Source: Rhodospirillales bacterium
Lineage (GTDB): Bacteria; Pseudomonadota; Gammaproteobacteria; Steroidobacterales; Rariloculaceae
DNA length: 18,817 nt
Assembly: GCA_024640665.1 (NCBI GenBank)
Contig: JAHEEO010000024.1
Coordinates: 1-18,817 of the forward strand
Direction: 5' to 3'
In this document: positions 1 through 7,219 of the stretch, piece by piece
Layout of the letters: each line of letters starts with the position of its first letter
How positions within the stretch are numbered: position 1 is the first letter of the stretch
The notes under the pieces: model-generated
Seen by the model: only the letters and a program-made list of their open reading frames with translations
Told to the model about the DNA's origin: nothing
Database searches by the model: none
Made by a program: the position numbers and the translations under genes

Positions 1-42
1 GAAACTCCCCCTCCTACTGGATGTTCAGGTGGCGAAATATAC

Positions 43-57
43 ATCAGCTGTGCTGAT
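43..57 (-). terminator. weak hairpin after the PAS-GGDEF-EAL gene
   Basis: A perfect 6-bp stem (ATCAGC / GCTGAT, 3-nt loop) lies about 20 bp past the stop of the minus-strand c-di-GMP gene. On that strand it is followed by GTATATTT, a poor U-tract. It could be a weak intrinsic terminator or chance. The rest of bases 1-75 shows nothing else. Confidence 0.25.
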
Positions 58-75
58 TTGTGCCATTGAGCCTGG

Positions 76-2109
76 CTAGCCAAACAAGGTACGGTACTTG
101 CCGGTGCCTTCGCCATCAGCTGCAAGCACTTGACAAAACTCTTCGCCAGTCATCGGGTCGCCAAACAAATGCCCTTGTGCGTAGTCGCAGTTTTCAGCCT
201 TTAGAAAAGCCAGCTGTTCTTCAAACTCAACGCCTTCAGCAACAACTTCCAGGCCGAGGCTGTGTCCCATTTGGATGATGGTTCTGACAATGGACGCATT
301 GTCCCGGTCTATTGCAACGTCTTTTACAAACGATTGGTCGATCTTTAGCGTATTGATCGGAAACTGCTGCAGTGCGCTGAGCGAGGAATAGCCAGTTCCA
401 AAGTCGTCAATTGCTAAATGCAGCCCCATGCCGTAAAGCGCGTCCAGAATTCTGATGGTCTGGTTCGTGTCTTCCATTAGGGTAGTTTCGGTGATTTCGA
501 GTTCAAGACAAGTAGGCGAAATATCGTACGACTCGAAAGTCTCGCGAACTTTCTCAAGGAATCTGCGCTGCTGTAATTGGCGTAATGAGAGGTTTAAAGA
601 AACTCTGCAAGGCGATGGAACAGTCTGTTGCCAACGCCGATAATCTGCGCACACTTTATCCAAAACCCAATCGCCGACCTGAACGATCAAATTGGTTTCT
701 TCCGCGAGCGGAATGAAGTCAGATGGGAACAACAATCCATGGTCTGGCTGATCCCAGCGTATCAATGCCTCTGCGCCCTCAATTCGGCCGCTTCTGATCC
801 CGTATTTTGGCTGATAGTGGAGCCGTAACTCGTCGTTTTCGAACGCCCTGCGCAACTTGCTCTTTATCATGATGCGTTCGACTGCTTCGACATTCATGTC
901 TGGAGAGTAAAACTCATAACAGTTGCCGCCAGCCTTCTTGGCTTGATATAGGGCGGCGTCAGCATTGCGAATCAGATCAATGACGTTGTCGCCGTCCTGC
1001 GGGTATATAGCTACGCCGAGGCTGGCTGTCATAAAGACTTCTTCGTTGTGGACATTAAATGGCTGCCCAACAGCCGCAAGCATGTCATCGGCAAGCGCTC
1101 CGAGCCGCTCGGTAAGATCTTCTACCGGCTGCATGCCTACGACCAGCACACCAAATTCATCGCCTGCCAAGCGACCGGGTGTCGCGCTTTCTGGAAGCAT
1201 TTCGACTAAACGTTGAGAGAAAATCTCAAGCGCAGTGTCGCCGGCCGAATGCCCAAACGTATCATTTATGTCTTTGAATCGATCTATGTCCAGATACATT
1301 AATGCGACGTGGTGATGCGCCCGTTTTGCGCGGGCCAGGCACTGCTGCAGGTAATGTTGAAATTGCATCCGATTCGCAATTTTCGTAAGCGAATCGGTAC
1401 GAGCCAAGTAACGTATGCGTTGCTCTGCCTTTTTTCTGGCGTCAATATTTTGTGCGGCAAATATCAATTTTTCGTCATCAGAGCCGTCGTTGAGTTTTGA
1501 AACGAGATACGAAACAAATAGGCAGCCGTGGTCGCCGGTCCGCAATTGAGCCTCTGTCGGTCGCGCAATGGTCGTTGCAGCGATGGTCTTGTTATCCGCC
1601 GTGCTCAACCAGGCATCAATCGGCTGCAATACAATTTCTTGAGCAGGTAATCCGACGAGCGCTTCGGTGGCGCCGTTAACATGTTGAATTATGCCGGCAG
1701 TGTCCGTGACAAAAATGGCCTCCTGCATGTTCGACAACACTTGTTGAAGTTGTTCTGTTGAAACCGGCTTGGTTCTTTGTGCGTCTGCAAACCGAGCCGC
1801 AGCGTCGGTTAGTTGGCTCAGCGCAGGCAGATCTCTATCAGCTGGTTCGGCAGCTACGTCTGCTTCGGGGTCTTCGAGCGCTTTAATAATTTTACCGACG
1901 GCAGTGCGTATCAATCGCGGCAAGCGCCACACTGCAAGACCCGCAACAATATTCGACGCGACGGCGAGCAGGGCCAAGGTCCACCGAATGGCACCCCAAT
2001 GTGTGGAGTCTTCTGCGCTAAGCTGTGCAATCAATAGGCCAGTGAGCGACAGCACGGTTACGATCAGCGCTGTGATCGCTATCGATTGATGCTGCTTAAA
2101 ACGGGGCAT
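76..2109 (-). CDS. membrane PAS-GGDEF-EAL cyclic-di-GMP protein
   Basis: Two N-terminal membrane segments (about residues 9-31 and 42-62) are followed by a PAS-like domain (about 122-228), a GGDEF domain (about 237-400) and an EAL domain (about 415-660). The GGDEF signature reads AGDEF (315-319), a variant of the first Gly; the LDIDRFKDIND segment is intact. The position of the RxxD inhibitory site (306-309) reads PESA, so it is absent. The EAL domain keeps the residues expected of an active c-di-GMP phosphodiesterase: EAL 447-449, N506, the E in EITE 538-541, DD 568-569, K589, EGVE 625-628 and Q645. Inference: a membrane sensor that mainly degrades c-di-GMP, with the GGDEF domain either weakly active or GTP-sensing. 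No Shine-Dalgarno is visible before the ATG. It is divergent from the hydrolase gene, with 129 bp between them. Confidence 0.93.
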   Translation of the reverse strand: MPRFKQHQSIAITALIVTVLSLTGLLIAQLSAEDSTHWGAIRWTLALLAVASNIVAGLAVWRLPRLIRTAVGKIIKALEDPEADVAAEPADRDLPALSQLTDAAARFADAQRTKPVSTEQLQQVLSNMQEAIFVTDTAGIIQHVNGATEALVGLPAQEIVLQPIDAWLSTADNKTIAATTIARPTEAQLRTGDHGCLFVSYLVSKLNDGSDDEKLIFAAQNIDARKKAEQRIRYLARTDSLTKIANRMQFQHYLQQCLARAKRAHHHVALMYLDIDRFKDINDTFGHSAGDTALEIFSQRLVEMLPESATPGRLAGDEFGVLVVGMQPVEDLTERLGALADDMLAAVGQPFNVHNEEVFMTASLGVAIYPQDGDNVIDLIRNADAALYQAKKAGGNCYEFYSPDMNVEAVERIMIKSKLRRAFENDELRLHYQPKYGIRSGRIEGAEALIRWDQPDHGLLFPSDFIPLAEETNLIVQVGDWVLDKVCADYRRWQQTVPSPCRVSLNLSLRQLQQRRFLEKVRETFESYDISPTCLELEITETTLMEDTNQTIRILDALYGMGLHLAIDDFGTGYSSLSALQQFPINTLKIDQSFVKDVAIDRDNASIVRTIIQMGHSLGLEVVAEGVEFEEQLAFLKAENCDYAQGHLFGDPMTGEEFCQVLAADGEGTGKYRTLFG

Positions 2110-2238
2110 GGATGTTGTATACCGACTTTAGTCTATATTCTTATTGTTTCAGCTGAGCCTGCTTTGCCCGCTCACCCCCGTGAAATCAGCCATTACTAGA
2201 CAGCTTATTTGCACAGATGAATTTTCAAACAGTTTATC

Positions 2239-3231
2239 ATGAGCGCTAAAACCGAGGCAGTTTTAGCGGATTTCAAGCCGCCAATCGGGATTCGAACGCC
2301 GCATATACAGTCGATTTTGGGCGCTTGGTCGTTACGTGGCCAAATAGTCAGGTACCGAACTCGGGATTTTGTCAAAACGGCAAGCGCAGAAATGATTCAT
2401 TGTGAGGCCGGTGTCCGTTTGTTGGCAAAGGTCAATAATCCCGCTCATTCGCCGCAAGCCCTTGTGGTTTTGTTGCACGGCTGGGAGGGGAGCGCCGATG
2501 CAACCTACGTCGTCTCGGCGGCGCATCAACTGCGCGCACTTGGTTGTAAGACCGCTCGCCTGAACTTTCGCGATCATGGCGGCACTTGCGCGTTGAACGA
2601 AGGATTATTCCATTCGTGCAGAATAGACGAGATTGTCAGCGCGGTTAGCGTTATTCAACAGGCAAATCCGGGTTTGCCTTTGTACTTGGTCGGGTTTTCG
2701 CTCGGGGCAAATTTCGCATTGCGCGTCGCGGCACGTGCGAATAGCGCGGGCATACAGTTACAGAAAGTGCTGGCGGTGTGTCCGGTTTTGTCCCCGACAC
2801 GAACGATGCAGGCGCTCGAGCAAGGCATGTGGATTTACCGGTACTACTTCTTGCGCCGCTGGCGTCGTTCTTTGTTGATGAAGGCGAGTGTTTTTCCGCA
2901 GCTTTATCAGTTTGGCAACCTAAAAAGATTGCCCACGTTGACTGCAACGACGGACTACTTCGTCAAGCATTACACGGAATTCGAAAATCTTAACGATTAC
3001 TTGAACGGCTATGCGATCACCGGCGATCAGCTGGCTGGCTTGGACGTTGAATCGATTCTCATTGCCACTGCAGATGATCCCGTAATTCCGATTGAAGATA
3101 CGCAATATCTGGCCCGCACCGATGCGCTTCGGGTTCATGTCTTACAGCAAGGTGGTCATTGCGGCCTGCTTAAGGACTATTTTTTGAACAGCTGGCTCGA
3201 CGAGTCTATCGATTCGCTATTGTTGACTTAG
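2239..3231 (+). CDS. yheT: YheT-family alpha/beta hydrolase
   Basis: This 330-aa protein has the layout of the UPF0017/YheT family. The family N-terminal motif appears as GIRTPHIQSIL (17-27), the oxyanion region as HGWEG (80-84) and the nucleophile elbow as GFSLG (152-156, Ser154). The acid is at ADDP (278-281) and the histidine at GGHCG (305-309). Length matches E. coli YheT. The family is made of predicted cytoplasmic esterases or hydrolases whose natural substrate is not well defined. The ATG has no recognisable Shine-Dalgarno (upstream is AT-rich), so it may be poorly translated or have a very short leader. The stop codon TAG overlaps the stop of the convergent bactofilin gene by 4 bp. 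The gene symbol rests on family resemblance only. Confidence 0.88.
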   Translation: MSAKTEAVLADFKPPIGIRTPHIQSILGAWSLRGQIVRYRTRDFVKTASAEMIHCEAGVRLLAKVNNPAHSPQALVVLLHGWEGSADATYVVSAAHQLRALGCKTARLNFRDHGGTCALNEGLFHSCRIDEIVSAVSVIQQANPGLPLYLVGFSLGANFALRVAARANSAGIQLQKVLAVCPVLSPTRTMQALEQGMWIYRYYFLRRWRRSLLMKASVFPQLYQFGNLKRLPTLTATTDYFVKHYTEFENLNDYLNGYAITGDQLAGLDVESILIATADDPVIPIEDTQYLARTDALRVHVLQQGGHCGLLKDYFLNSWLDESIDSLLLT

Positions 3232-3629
3232 TTATCTGGTGACTGACGCCTGTCTTGAAACCGGATTGCCGGTGCCCCGCTGGTTACATTGAGCTCACCC
3301 TCGATTATTGCGCCTTCCGCAACAGCGATCGATTGACCTGTAATACTGCCAGTGATTTTTGCCGTTGGAGAGACTTCGACGCGTTCATGCGCAACGACGT
3401 CGCCTTCTACGGTGCCGGCGATGACGATGCTGGCAGCTTTCAACGTGCCAATCCAGCGGCCTTCTTTCGCCAACGTGACGAGTCCGCCAATATCGCAATC
3501 GCCTTCTACGGTGCCGCAGATGATATATGCGCCATCACCACTCAAGTTTCCCTTCACGCTGGCCGTTGCCGATATATACGTGGCTGGTCCGGTAGCAGAA
3601 TCGCCAATTCGTCTTTTGAACGGCCTCAT
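3228..3629 (-). CDS. bactofilin (polymer-forming cytoskeletal protein)
   Basis: A 133-aa protein made of short Gly- and Val-rich repeats with periodic hydrophobics (about 17-118), typical of the right-handed beta-helix of bactofilins (DUF583), with short unstructured ends (basic N-terminus, RRQSPDN C-terminus). Bactofilins polymerise without nucleotide at the inner membrane and act in cell shape, stalk or polar organisation, often together with M23 peptidoglycan peptidases. No peptidase gene is adjacent here, so the role is open. A good Shine-Dalgarno (GAGG at 3641-3638, 8-nt spacing) supports the start. The CRP-like palindrome at 3749-3764 lies about 120 bp upstream. Confidence 0.92.
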   Translation of the reverse strand: MRPFKRRIGDSATGPATYISATASVKGNLSGDGAYIICGTVEGDCDIGGLVTLAKEGRWIGTLKAASIVIAGTVEGDVVAHERVEVSPTAKITGSITGQSIAVAEGAIIEGELNVTSGAPAIRFQDRRQSPDN

Positions 3630-3730
3630 ATGTTGATCCTCTTGTCAATCGAGCGAACCATAACCGATGTCGTTGGTCACGGCGACCATGTCTGTCGCAA
3701 GCCGTCTCAATGTGCCGTTGTTTAGTCTCA

Positions 3731-3749
3731 AGTGACTCTTTGTGTCACT
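3731..3749. repeat. inverted repeat next to the CRP-like site
   Basis: AGTGAC (3731-3736) and GTCACT (3744-3749) form a perfect 6-bp inverted repeat with a 7-nt loop. It directly abuts the CRP-like palindrome in the divergent region between the bactofilin and the small unknown gene. It could be a second operator or a hairpin. Confidence 0.4.
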
Positions 3750-3764
3750 GTGATCCGTTTCACA
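3749..3764. promoter_or_regulatory. CRP/Vfr-type binding site
   Basis: The sequence TGTGATCCGTTTCACA is a perfect match to the core consensus TGTGA-N6-TCACA recognised by CRP and its relatives Vfr and Clp. It lies between divergent genes. For the bactofilin, a loose -10 (TAAACA at 3724-3719 on the minus strand) would put the site centre near -44, close to the class II activator position. For the plus-strand gene the site ends only 18 nt before the proposed ATG at 3783, which suggests either repression or a start further down. The motif is seen; binding is inferred. Confidence 0.6.
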
Positions 3765-3782
3765 CGCGAGCGCTGAGGGGTA

Positions 3783-4130
3783 ATGATCTCGCCCATCTCC
3801 GGTGCTGGCACAAAGCTTGCTTCGAAAAAGCACTTCGCATACGGATTTAATGAAATGGAATCGACAATTGAAGTCATCGCAGTCTTGCTAAAAGATGGCG
3901 ATGCCGATTGGCCGGCGGATGGCTTCGATTTAGAGTCAACTACTTGTTTGATTCGAAATTCTGAAGGCGATTTTCGTTTGCAGCGTGCTGATTCACAGGA
4001 GGCGCTGGAGCGCACCGCCGAAACGACAGGCGTATTCAAACAAGGTGAGCCGATCGTCGACCCGGCATCTGGCGACGTGATCGGCTATGAGCTCGAAGAG
4101 ATTCATCGAGTCAATTTAGTTGCCGGATAG
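3783..4130 (+). CDS. small protein of unknown function
   Basis: A 115-aa soluble-looking, acidic protein without signal peptide or membrane segment. I do not recognise a family with confidence. Its C-terminal half contains a GEPIVDPASGDVIGYE segment (about 88-103), which resembles the xGxxIxDPxTGExLGxE turn seen in several envelope proteins such as FlgT C-terminal domains; here the protein stops soon after. The ATG at 3783 has GAGGGG only 2-4 nt upstream, closer than usual. An in-frame ATG at 3855 (residue 25) is an alternative and would leave room for a promoter next to the CRP-like site. The gene is 88 bp upstream of gshA on the same strand. The overlapping minus-strand frame lacks protein-like composition. 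Confidence 0.6.
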   Translation: MISPISGAGTKLASKKHFAYGFNEMESTIEVIAVLLKDGDADWPADGFDLESTTCLIRNSEGDFRLQRADSQEALERTAETTGVFKQGEPIVDPASGDVIGYELEEIHRVNLVAG

Positions 4131-4149
4131 ATTCGCCTGTCCAAGGCCC

Positions 4150-4155
4150 TATAAT
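4150..4155 (+). promoter_or_regulatory. candidate -10 element for gshA
   Basis: A perfect TATAAT lies 63 bp upstream of the gshA TTG start, between the small unknown gene and gshA. The -35 at 16-18 bp spacing (ATAGAT region) is poor, so it would need an activator or be weak. Transcription would start near 4162 and give a leader of about 57 nt. Confidence 0.35.
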
Positions 4156-4204
4156 GCACGCCGATAAGCACACGGAGCACCTTCGCTCAGTGTTGACACA
4201 TTGT

Positions 4205-4209
4205 GAGGG
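4205..4209 (+). promoter_or_regulatory. Shine-Dalgarno that fixes the TTG start of gshA
   Basis: GAGGG with 9-nt spacing to the TTG at 4219. An in-frame TGA at 4204-4206 closes the frame immediately upstream, and no ATG or GTG occurs before the conserved core, so TTG is the only plausible start. Confidence 0.65.
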
Positions 4210-4218
4210 TTTCGCGAC

Positions 4219-5769
4219 TTGTTCTCTCGGCGGCTTGAATGGATTGGCGTTACCGGTAATGAGGTTCTTTTACAGAGCGGGCTGCGCGGCGTAGAGAAAG
4301 AAACCCTGCGAGTGACCGATCAAGGCGCGTTGTCCATGGCGCCGCATCCCAAAGTGTTGGGTTCGGCGCTAACTCACCCGACCATTACAACCGATTACTC
4401 AGAGGCGCTGCTCGAACTCGTCACGCCTCCGCACCGGAGCAACTGGCAGACCCTGCAACAGCTCTGTGACATTCATTCATTTCTGCATCGCAGCCTGGAC
4501 GGAGAACTGCTGTGGCCAATGAGCATGCCGTGCAAGCTGGGCAGTGATTCAGAAATTCCCATTGCGGGCTACGGCACTTCGAATGCTGGCATGATGCGCA
4601 CCGTTTATCGGCGCGGCCTGGGGCATCGCTATGGTCGGTCAATGCAGGCAATCGCGGGCGTGCATTTCAATTATTCGCCGCCAATAGAATTCTGGCCCGC
4701 GTTTCAGGATGCCGAAGGCGATGCCGGCAATATCCAAGCATTTCGCTCCACGTCCCTGATGGGCCTTGTGCGCAATTACTATCGACATGCATGGATGGTT
4801 ATTTACCTATTCGGCGCGTCGCCTGCTTTTAGCAAGTCGTTCTTGCCGTCGGGCAACAGTCTGCTAACGAGCCTTGATGCTGAGACTTGGTATGGCCCGC
4901 ATGCCACGTCCTTGCGGATGAGCGATATCGGTTATCAGAATAAGACCCAGGCGCGCCTGCAGATCTCAGTTAATTCTCTGGACGACTACTTGCTGGGTTT
5001 GACTGCCGCGATTACGACTGAAGAGCCGCGCTATGCCGATATCGGAATAATTGACGGCGGCGAGTACCAGCAGCTCAATGCGAATGTCCTGCAAATAGAG
5101 AACGAGTACTACAGCACAATACGGCCAAAGCCATCTAAGGCTGCACCGCGCACAACGATCGGGTTGCGCGAACATGGTGTTGAATATGTGGAGGTACGTA
5201 CGCTGGATCTCAGCCCGTCAGACCCGGTCGGAATGAACCAGAATCAGCTGCGGTTTCTAGAAGTGCTGTTACTGTTTTGTCTACTGGAAGACAGTCCGCC
5301 GATCGACCCGAGCGAACAGCAAGTGATTAGTGCCAGAAACCTGAGTATCGCGCGTGAGGGGCGCCGCTCAGATCTGCAATTGCCGACGGGTTCCGGATTA
5401 AAGTCGCGCACGGATATCGTCGCGCCATTGCGCTCCCGTTTACTGGCTGTCGCTGCCGTACTCGATGGGGAGGGTGGCGCGTACAGCGCCAGCGTTGGCG
5501 CGCATCTGCGCATGCTGGAAGAGCCAGAGTTAACGCCATCGGCTGTGTTGATGCGCGAACTCCGCGAAACGGGTGCGTCGTTTGAAGAGTATGGGCTCGA
5601 AGTGGCTCGACAGCACCATGCCTATTTCTTGAGCCTCCCGATCGAATCTAACAAACTGCAGGAGTTTCAGCGGGAAGCGGCTGCTTCACTGGATACGGCG
5701 CGTTGGCAGGAACAGCAGGATGTGCAGCGTTTTTCTGAGTATCTCGGCGAATTCCTGCAGCGGGTTTGA
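4219..5769 (+). CDS. gshA: glutamate-cysteine ligase, gammaproteobacterial type
   Basis: Catalyses the ATP-dependent joining of glutamate and cysteine, the first and rate-limiting step of glutathione synthesis in the cytoplasm. At 516 aa it matches the E. coli enzyme (518 aa) from end to end. The glutamate/metal-binding GVEKETLR is at 24-31, followed by TTDYSEALLELVTP, LWPMSMPC, YGTSNAGMMRTVYRRGL and VLQIENEYYSTIRPKP, and EYVEVRTLDLSP in the C-terminal half. Translation starts at TTG with a GAGGG Shine-Dalgarno; GshA proteins begin only about 20 residues before the GxExETLR motif, which agrees. No gshB is seen nearby. Upstream is the small unknown gene; downstream, after 107 bp, come the paired membrane-anchored unknown proteins. 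Confidence 0.96.
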   Translation: MFSRRLEWIGVTGNEVLLQSGLRGVEKETLRVTDQGALSMAPHPKVLGSALTHPTITTDYSEALLELVTPPHRSNWQTLQQLCDIHSFLHRSLDGELLWPMSMPCKLGSDSEIPIAGYGTSNAGMMRTVYRRGLGHRYGRSMQAIAGVHFNYSPPIEFWPAFQDAEGDAGNIQAFRSTSLMGLVRNYYRHAWMVIYLFGASPAFSKSFLPSGNSLLTSLDAETWYGPHATSLRMSDIGYQNKTQARLQISVNSLDDYLLGLTAAITTEEPRYADIGIIDGGEYQQLNANVLQIENEYYSTIRPKPSKAAPRTTIGLREHGVEYVEVRTLDLSPSDPVGMNQNQLRFLEVLLLFCLLEDSPPIDPSEQQVISARNLSIAREGRRSDLQLPTGSGLKSRTDIVAPLRSRLLAVAAVLDGEGGAYSASVGAHLRMLEEPELTPSAVLMRELRETGASFEEYGLEVARQHHAYFLSLPIESNKLQEFQREAAASLDTARWQEQQDVQRFSEYLGEFLQRV

Positions 5770-5876
5770 GCACGTTGGTGAGCACAATCCGTGCCAATTT
5801 ACAAAATTGTGATGAGCATTGAGGTGTCTGAGCCTAAAGTCGCCAATACTGCCGCTTTAGTTGTTTGAATTGCGGC
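5770..5876 (+). other. gshA to unknown-pair intergenic region with several inverted repeats
   Basis: These 107 bp hold three short perfect inverted repeats: GCACG/CGTGC (5770-5794), CAATTT/AAATTG with a 3-nt loop (5795-5809) and CTAAAG/CTTTAG with a 15-nt loop (5834-5860). None has a clear U-tract, so a standard terminator for gshA is not evident. The AT-rich CAATTTACAAAATTG could be an operator. No Shine-Dalgarno precedes the next gene. Confidence 0.35.
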
Positions 5877-6521
5877 ATGAAAGCGACGTTTATTTTCGGG
5901 TTCCTATTAGGCTTTATCGGGTTGCTGCTTGGCGCATATTTTGTGCCATGGACAGTAAACGAGCGTGTGGCAGCCATTGCCGGCGTAGCAATGAACGGTG
6001 GGCGCCAGGAAACGTTCATCATTAGGCTTCCAGCAGACCGGATAGTCTCGGTAGGCGGTACAGCTGCGGCGCCGCTGGCAACCGATCCAATCGCACGGAT
6101 TGAACCAGCCGCCGATCTGGCAAGTTCAGCGTTCGCAGCCGAGCAGTTCAAGGTTCGAAATCTTGATGGCGTGGTTGTCGGTGTAGGCACTCGTCATTGG
6201 GTTGCGGCGGATGGATCTGCGGCAAGTACCTGGGCAGTGAGCGTCCCCAGTCGCGGCACAATCGTGTTCGCCGGGGAGGGCGATACCCCCGCTCGGCTTC
6301 GTGATGCTTTGACGCGTGCTGGATACCGGCAAGGTAGTGAATGGACAGGTGAAATCAGTTTTGATGTGGCCGACGAGAGTCCGAGGGTAGTTACCGGCAC
6401 AGAAGAATTCGGTCGTGCTGCAGGTCGGTTTATGGAAACCTGGACAATCACCGGCGTGACGAGCGAAGGTGAGCTTCGCGGCACGATTACGCTAGATACA
6501 ATCGTGAATCAGTCATCATGA
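5877..6521 (+). CDS. membrane-anchored protein of unknown function (first of a tandem pair)
   Basis: A 214-aa protein with one strongly hydrophobic N-terminal segment (about 4-25, ending at a Pro-Trp) followed by about 190 soluble residues rich in Val, Thr and Gly, likely beta-structured and periplasmic. I recognise no family. The ATG at 5877 starts directly before the hydrophobic segment; an in-frame TTG at 5865 is possible. Neither has a Shine-Dalgarno. Its stop overlaps the start of the next gene (ATGA, 6518-6521), so the two are translationally coupled. Both share the same plan and weak motifs (W-V-VP--G, LRD, VTGT--F---G, GEL---I--D), so this looks like an old tandem duplication. Function unknown; the position after gshA may be incidental. 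Confidence 0.75.
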   Translation: MKATFIFGFLLGFIGLLLGAYFVPWTVNERVAAIAGVAMNGGRQETFIIRLPADRIVSVGGTAAAPLATDPIARIEPAADLASSAFAAEQFKVRNLDGVVVGVGTRHWVAADGSAASTWAVSVPSRGTIVFAGEGDTPARLRDALTRAGYRQGSEWTGEISFDVADESPRVVTGTEEFGRAAGRFMETWTITGVTSEGELRGTITLDTIVNQSS

Positions 6522-7219
6522 AATGGTTTTTAAATTGGTTGTTGGCCGTATTGCTGGGCGTGATTGCCGCGCTGACGGTTCTCTACTTCAATCCGTTGAC
6601 CGACGAAACGACAGCGCAAACCGACACGACTGCAATGTTGCGCTATGAACTTGGGCCTTCCACACTCGCCTTCACCCACGGTGATCGACTCGGTCTGGAC
6701 CTTCAGCCTCAAGGGGTTCCGGCGTTGTGGGAGGTGACGATCAACAATAGCGTGCTCGGATTGTTCGATTTGAAAAATCGGCAAGGTAGCAGCGTGGCAA
6801 TAGCAACGCGCATCAGCAAACTATCTCGCAAAACGAACCCGGTCACGACAGGCATCGTCGTATCAGATCACTGGCTAGTCACAGTGCCAGGTGCAGGGAG
6901 TTATTTCATCGAGTCTTCCGAAAACTTGTGGCCACTGCTGCGCGACACGGTGGTACGCACGAACTTACTGCGGCGTCCATGGGAGGGCGTGCGGCGCTAT
7001 CAACCTACTGAAGGGCCGGAATTCAATGGCGCAGCACGCGTGACGGGAACAACCGGGCGGTTCAAAAACGCGCGAGGCACCGCTGTAAACACCGTCGAGC
7101 TCCGCGATTATGTTCGGCCGTCGCAGCTACGCAATGCAATGGCTGGCGAGTTGAGTCTAAATATCGTGGTTGATGCAACGCCAGACTCTGCGGCTACGAA
7201 TTCGGCAGAAACGCGCTGA
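6518..7219 (+). CDS. membrane-anchored protein of unknown function (second of a tandem pair)
   Basis: A 233-aa protein with an N-terminal membrane anchor (about 4-24: FLNWLLAVLLGVIAALTVLYF) and a periplasmic-looking remainder. I recognise no family. It is coupled to the preceding gene by an ATGA overlap. Shared features with that neighbour include a W-x-V-x-VP-x-x-G strand (about 117-125), an LRD a little later, VTGT-x-x-x-F (about 175-183) and a final GEL-x-x-x-I-x-x-D (about 214-223), which suggests they are paralogues and may form a heteromer. The C-terminal tail is Ala/Ser/Thr-rich and its last 26 bp overlap the stop region of the convergent flavoprotein gene. Confidence 0.75.
   Translation: MKWFLNWLLAVLLGVIAALTVLYFNPLTDETTAQTDTTAMLRYELGPSTLAFTHGDRLGLDLQPQGVPALWEVTINNSVLGLFDLKNRQGSSVAIATRISKLSRKTNPVTTGIVVSDHWLVTVPGAGSYFIESSENLWPLLRDTVVRTNLLRRPWEGVRRYQPTEGPEFNGAARVTGTTGRFKNARGTAVNTVELRDYVRPSQLRNAMAGELSLNIVVDATPDSAATNSAETR

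Noticed and set aside
3255..3725. 156-codon plus-strand frame opposite the bactofilin gene
   Set aside because: It lies antisense to a clear beta-helix bactofilin with a good Shine-Dalgarno, and its product is Cys/Arg-rich without recognisable structure.
4193..4198. Perfect TTGACA just before gshA as a -35
   Set aside because: The sequence 16-18 bp downstream is not a -10 and would put the transcript start inside gshA.
4154..4294. 46-codon frame starting at ATG in the TATAAT element upstream of gshA
   Set aside because: It overlaps the gshA start in another frame, has no Shine-Dalgarno and no protein-like pattern; the TATAAT is better read as a -10.
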